64,000 nt of DNA, from positions 262,001 through 326,000 of the forward strand of contig JAAOOA010000279.1 in the NCBI GenBank assembly GCA_012861695.1. The letters run 5' to 3'. This stretch comes from Trematomus loennbergii (taxonomy: Eukaryota; Chordata; Actinopteri; Perciformes; Nototheniidae). This document shows positions 55,001 to 61,000 of the stretch, piece by piece (positions within the stretch are counted from its first letter, which is position 1; every line of letters starts with the position of its first letter). Below the pieces are notes generated by a model. The model did no database searches. It saw nothing but the letters and a program-made list of their open reading frames with translations, and had not been told where the DNA came from. The position numbers and the translations under genes were made by a program.

Positions 55001-58000
55001 AACCTCTAATAAACCCTAAGCATACTTCCTGCTCATCAGCAAGGTTTTAAGAGACAAGCTGGTGAAGAAAGTGAAGTATTTAGCAGCTAGAGAGACATGC
55101 AATTTCTGTATAAAATGAATATGTTGCTGAAGGGAGGATTAGCAGTTATACTGAGCATGTTAGCCTCTTTTAGCATCTTGTTTGGTTTTAATGCACATTT
55201 AAGGTCTGGTTTAGTCTCATTACCAAACAGCAACCATACACAGTTGGAGACCAGCTGGTAAAGAAAGTCAGTTTAGCAGCTAAAGAGCTAAAAGTGTTTA
55301 TCAGGAGTTATGGAGACCAAGCCAGAGCTAATAACGGGAGGATATGGGACTCTTAGCTGAACACTAACACTGGCTTGGTGTCTAACTGCTTGGTTTTTAT
55401 GAAACACATCACTGTAGAAATTGGAGGAGAAGTTTGTTTTTCAACGTATCAGGCTCTGTCAGCGCCTTTCTGCTAGAAAGAGATGATATCTGAACAAAGG
55501 GCCTCTGTGGAAAGAGACTCTGAAAGTTTCAGGAACAAAGATTCTCTCTCTTTTTCTCCTGATCCATTTTTATAAAAACATGTCTGAAAATGAGCTGATC
55601 AGATTTTGGCCACTTCATGATGTCATAACGATGTTTTGTCTTGTGTAACCATTAGCCAATCAGCAACCAAGGTAACCCCCCCCCCCCCCCCCCTATCACC
55701 TGAATCTCCTCCTAGAGCAGTGGCTCTCAACTGGTCAGGACCCACTTTTTCCTTTGTCAATAGATCGTGACCCGAAATTTTGAACCACTCAAATCTATTC
55801 AACAAAACATTGTGCTGTAATATATATACGCTTTTCAGCATACATTATTAATGAAAGTGAAGTACAGTGCATATATCCCTCATATGCCTTCACAGAACTG
55901 AAGAATGCTTTTAAATAAGGTTTAATGAGATGATTGAATCAAAGCTGAACTGTATAACATAAAAAGGCACACATGCTGAAAACCTAACCCCAGCAGGGGG
56001 TCTGGGGGGATTCTCCCCCAGGAGGAATCACATTTTTCCTTGAAATCATGAAATGTACCATCAAGTAGAAAGAAAACTGATAGGAAAAGACAGGACGTAA
56101 TGTTTCTTCTTTTAGTATTTGACTGCTGCCAACGTCTGAAATGCCTTCGACCGAGACTCTGAGTTAGTCAGAGAGCTCCAGTTTGTGCACAGTAGAAAAC
56201 TGGGAAGCTCCCAGGATCTGATTTAGTGTAAGTAGGGCAAGTTCAAACAATTCCCCTTTGAAAAGAATTGTTAAAATAAATGGGTGAGTCATTTGCTCTG
56301 GTGTTAACACCTAGTGCTGAGAGATGTTTTATTGCTGGATCGGCCTTTGTGTATTTTTCCTGCTTAGTAATGAAAATGTCAAGGATTTAAAGTGAAATGC
56401 ACTTAATTTCCCTCCCAGTTGTCAGAAAACGTGTGAAGTGATTCCTAGCGGCTGCTGTAACCTCTGTGCCACTGTAGGACTTGTGGAAAAGACTTGCATC
56501 GATTCATAGTTTTCAGATAGAGTCATGGTACGGTAAACATTGTAATAGGAACAATATCGTAAGCCCTATACGGGGAGAAAGGAAAACCATGAATCCATCT
56601 GACAGCCAGCTGGGTGTTTCATGTCAAAGAGGTGCAAGCTGGGATTAATCCAATTGCCTCTTTTTATAAACCATCACAAAAAAAGTCCACCTCAGAAGAC
56701 AAGCAGCTGTTTTCCTGTCTGAGGAGAACTCTCACTACTCGGAGAAATGCTGTTGCCATGGAAGCTGGGAATGTATTGTGTTTATTTCCAGTGTTTTGGC
56801 TCAAGGTCGATGATAATGTGCTTCCTCCCAGACGCTCTGAAGCTAACAAGTTCCTCCAGGAGATAATATCTCCCATCAAGAGTCAAGAAATATCACCAAG
56901 AGTGTGAAGAGAAAACCTCCTACGCTCAGAGGAGGAAGAAGTACTTAGATTGTGTACTTTAGTTAAATTAGTACTCATATAAGTACTCATATCTTGTATT
57001 TGAGTAAAGTAGAAGAACTCAGATCTTGTACTTGAGTAAAATTAGAAGTACTCAGATCTTGTACTTGAGTAAAAGTAGAAGTACTCAGATCTTGAGTCAA
57101 ATTAAAAGTACTCAGATCTTGTACTTGAGTAAAAGTAGAAGTACTCAGATCTTGTACTTGAGTAAAAGTAGAAGTACTCAGATCTTGTACTTGAGTAAAA
57201 GTAGAAGTACCAGAGTGTAGGAATACTCTGTTACAGTAAAAGTCCTGCATTCAAAATGTCCCTCAAGTAAAAGTAGAAAAGTATTATCATCAAAATATAG
57301 TGAAAGTAGTGACAGTAAAAGTAGTCATTGTGCAGATTGGTCCATTCAGAATAATATATATGATATGTTTTATAATGATTGATCATGAAAGTGTTCTCAA
57401 AGCTGGTAAAGGTGCAGCTAGTTTGAATGACTTTGTATACTGCAGGGTAGCTTGTGAATTTACTTAGTAAATTCCCACCCCTGCCTACTCTCCCTCTTCA
57501 TTGTTTATGACCACCGAGTACATATTGGCCGGCAGGTTTCTGTGCTTCTGTCTGTTTTCCATTCCTTCCCCTTAGAGGCAGATCTGAAGCACGATGGGTG
57601 GCAGCTTGTACTAACACCGCTAAAAAGTGAGGAGGTCAGAAAGGTTTGGAGTCCTGGCACTCCCAGGCCACGTAGGAATGAAACCAAATGGCAGATGACG
57701 ACGTTTAAAAAAGCCAAATAGAGTCACTCAAGATGTCAGAAAGACGTCTGAAGTGATTTCCACCGGGGTCTTTGAATGACGCAGATAGATGGAAACACAG
57801 CTTGCACCCAGAATGTTTTCATCATCCATCATTTCAAAGTTTTTTTTTTACATAGTTTGAACTGTCCCAAAGCACAAACAGAGGCACCTGTTGTGGATCA
57901 GAACCGGTGACTCAACCATTACCTAACCAGCAGCTCAGGTTTCAGAGATCAAACTTCAGACCCAACATCTTTTGTAGTTTTGGAACAAAGACTCGCCACC

Positions 58001-61000
58001 TTTTGGAGTTTATGGAGTCATGGCATTTACTATATTTCCATGACAAAGAAATAATGTTTTAAATTTTGTGAAACCTGTTTCGACTGGATCTTGGTCAATG
58101 GTTTGGCTTATTTAAAATGAATATATCTGTACGTTTCTTGTTGTTCTGAGTTTGTATCTTGATGGTTTATGCACCTATTGTAACTCACTCTGGATAAATG
58201 CATCAGCTAAATGTAATGTATAATGTACAGGACCTTGTTGTTGGGACATTTTTAGCTACAATACAATCATAAAATGAATTGATAGCTCAACATTTTGAAT
58301 TTATTTTTGTTAGAAATTGTGTTTCTTTTGTATTTCCGCAAGTAAAAAAAAAAATAAAAACTTCTAAATGTCTACATTTTTGCACATGAAAAACATGAAA
58401 TAGCCATGTCAGCCATGTGGACTATGACCTATTTAATTTAACAAAAATAGTCTCAAACAGCAGTTTTTTCTCTCCTAAAATACATATTATCTATGTATTA
58501 AACATTAGGTCGTTTCTAGATATACTTTACACCTTTTTATAATGCCTAACATGATCCTCTTTATCACATTGGCGTAAACGGACCTCCACATTTTGAGTGT
58601 CTGCACTACATTTCCCATAATGCATCATGATCGTGTTAATGCGAACAGATGGAGTACATTCCCCATGTGTCTGTCACATTGCCGTTATTACCACACACTG
58701 ACCCTGAGCCCAGTTTATTGTTTTTCATACTATTGTTTATAGTTTGAATAATCTGCTCCATGTGAAGTAGAGCTGTTTTTGCTACTATCTGTTTCTGTTT
58801 GCTCCGTCACCATGGAGATACAAACAACACCTGGATTGCTTTTGATACAGTAGAAACAGATTATATTCGATGATTGAGTCAAGATCTGAAATAACATGGA
58901 GCATATTTTCGTAAATTCTAATCAGCTTTATTGACAATCTAGCTTGATGGACATTGGGGAAACTGCTATCACTGCTAACACTTGAATAAAGACAGGAAAT
59001 GTAGCCCAACATTAGCCACCTTTAGCTTAGCGGTGGTGACGTGAAGTCATGTGACTGTGCTGTAGTTCCTTTATAGCCCAACATTAGCCACCTTTAGCTT
59101 AGCGGTGGTGACATGAAGTCATGTGACCGTGCTGTAGTTCCTTTATAGCCCAACATTAGCCGCCTTTAGCTTAGCGGTGGTGACATGAAGTCATGTGACC
59201 GTGCTGTAGTTCCTTTATAGCCTAATGCAGGGGTACTCAAACTTTTTAATTAAAGGTCCACTTGTGAACTTTATACAAGGTCACTGGTCCGGATCAACGC
59301 CCCCCGGAGCGGAGAAACGAAACTGAAATTAAGAAGCAGTTTCTTACGGCGCTCTATGCATGTCGTTGCAGTAAATTAAAGTTTCATGTTGTCGTTGCTT
59401 GGACCTTCTTAATCTACCTTCTTTGGGGGCCCACTTCTGGTCCAAGCACTTGCCTGCCAAACGCGCCCCTGTATACACACACACATTCAATACATACATA
59501 CAGTATGGTGGCTTGAACTAGTGGGAGAAATGGCACTGTTTGTCTGTAGGCAATACCTTGAACCTCCGCAAAAAAGGCATTAGAAGCATTAGAAAGTCAA
59601 GGTAAACTTGCGGTTAACTTGCGGTCTGCAATGCGTGTCACGCTCCCGCACACAAGTAAATATATATGCACGTTCATTCTCACAATGCGTCAGACACAAG
59701 ACGCGCGTACACAATGATGTACATTAATTTATCAGAATCAGAATTATAAAAATTTAAAAAAAGATTTTGTTTTTAATTTTTTTTTTTAATAATGGGACAC
59801 AGGGTTCGGTCCGGATTGATTTGCAGTTCGGTCCGGATCCGGACCTTGGTCCGGAGTTTGAGAAGCCCTGGCCTAATGTTAGCTTTTTACTTAAAAAAGC
59901 ATAAAGTGGTGGAGATTATCCTGCTGAATCATAATTCTTATTTTCTTAAATATTGGGTTAAGGCATTTGACTAGAGAGCCCTTTGGTGCTAACTGCCGAC
60001 ATCACTTCCCCCTCTTTATACTGTTATCCTTTCATGTATTAAAATCAAAAGTAGTTGTAATTCCTTACACACTTAATTGTTTTTCAACATGCATATTGTC
60101 TACTTTTTTAATGCCATTTTATTTCTATTTGAGATGTTTACATTTTGGATTGTGTATTTCTTGTCTTTTAACTTCTTTTATGTACAATGCCATGTCTTTT
60201 TATGCTGCTGCAACGCAAACACCACAAATTAGGATCAATAAAGTACTTATTTTATCTTTATCTTTACCTTCTTTGGTGGTGCCTTCAGTGTCCAGTGGCA
60301 CTCCGGAGCCGGATGTGTATTCAGGCGTGACGGTGACGCGGTATTTGGTTTTAGGCTGAAGCTCCTGCAGCACGATGGCCGTCTCTCTGCCAGCGGTGGT
60401 CGTCTCCAGCCTCGATCGCTCGTCTCCTACTGGTTCGTATGTCAATTTGTAGCGAGTGACGTCTCCTTGAGCCGGCTGCCATGACACTCTGAAGCTGTCT
60501 GTCGTCTCTTCGGAAACTCTCAGGTTCTGCACGGAGCCTCGTTCTGCAACAAATAATAAAGAATTACGTTAGCATTACTGCTGGTGCAATGTTAATAAAT
60601 GTTTGTAGCAGTGTTAAGCTATAAAGGAACTAAACTATGGTTACATGACTTCACATCCCCCATGCTAGGCTAATGTTGGGCTATAAAGGAACTACTGCAC
60701 GGTCACATGACTTCACGTCACCACCGCTAAGCTAAAGGTGGCGACATTTAGTCGTCTCATTTAGACATTTATTAGCAACCACTGTTTTTAAATCCACCAG
60801 TGGGGTATTTACTGAAGTATTTTATGTCGTAGAATTAAAATCTCTTCAGCTTGTGTTAACCACAGACCTTATTTCAGGCTAACAACCAAAAACACATTCA
60901 GAAAAAACATTGACTTCCAGACCAGGGAACAGGAAGTGGTAAAATGCTGATTCATTTCTGGGTTTTAGGACTCAGGATACATGCACCACAGTATTTGCAA

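Larger units (their letters stand above)
48461..58995. other. Large intron (48461-60267), main part
   Basis: No FN3 or VWA exon lies here, and the phase join from exon 2 to exon 3 is complete. Repeats are listed separately. Blocks at 51050-51280 and 52250-53120 are less AT-rich and hold frames of 76 to 167 codons without recognisable domains; they may be conserved noncoding or repeat-derived. A direct repeat with AACGTAGATTTTTCTT occurs at 48540 and 48820. 49030-49075 is a retroelement-like tail (TTGGGATTAATAAAGTACA). Confidence 0.55.
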
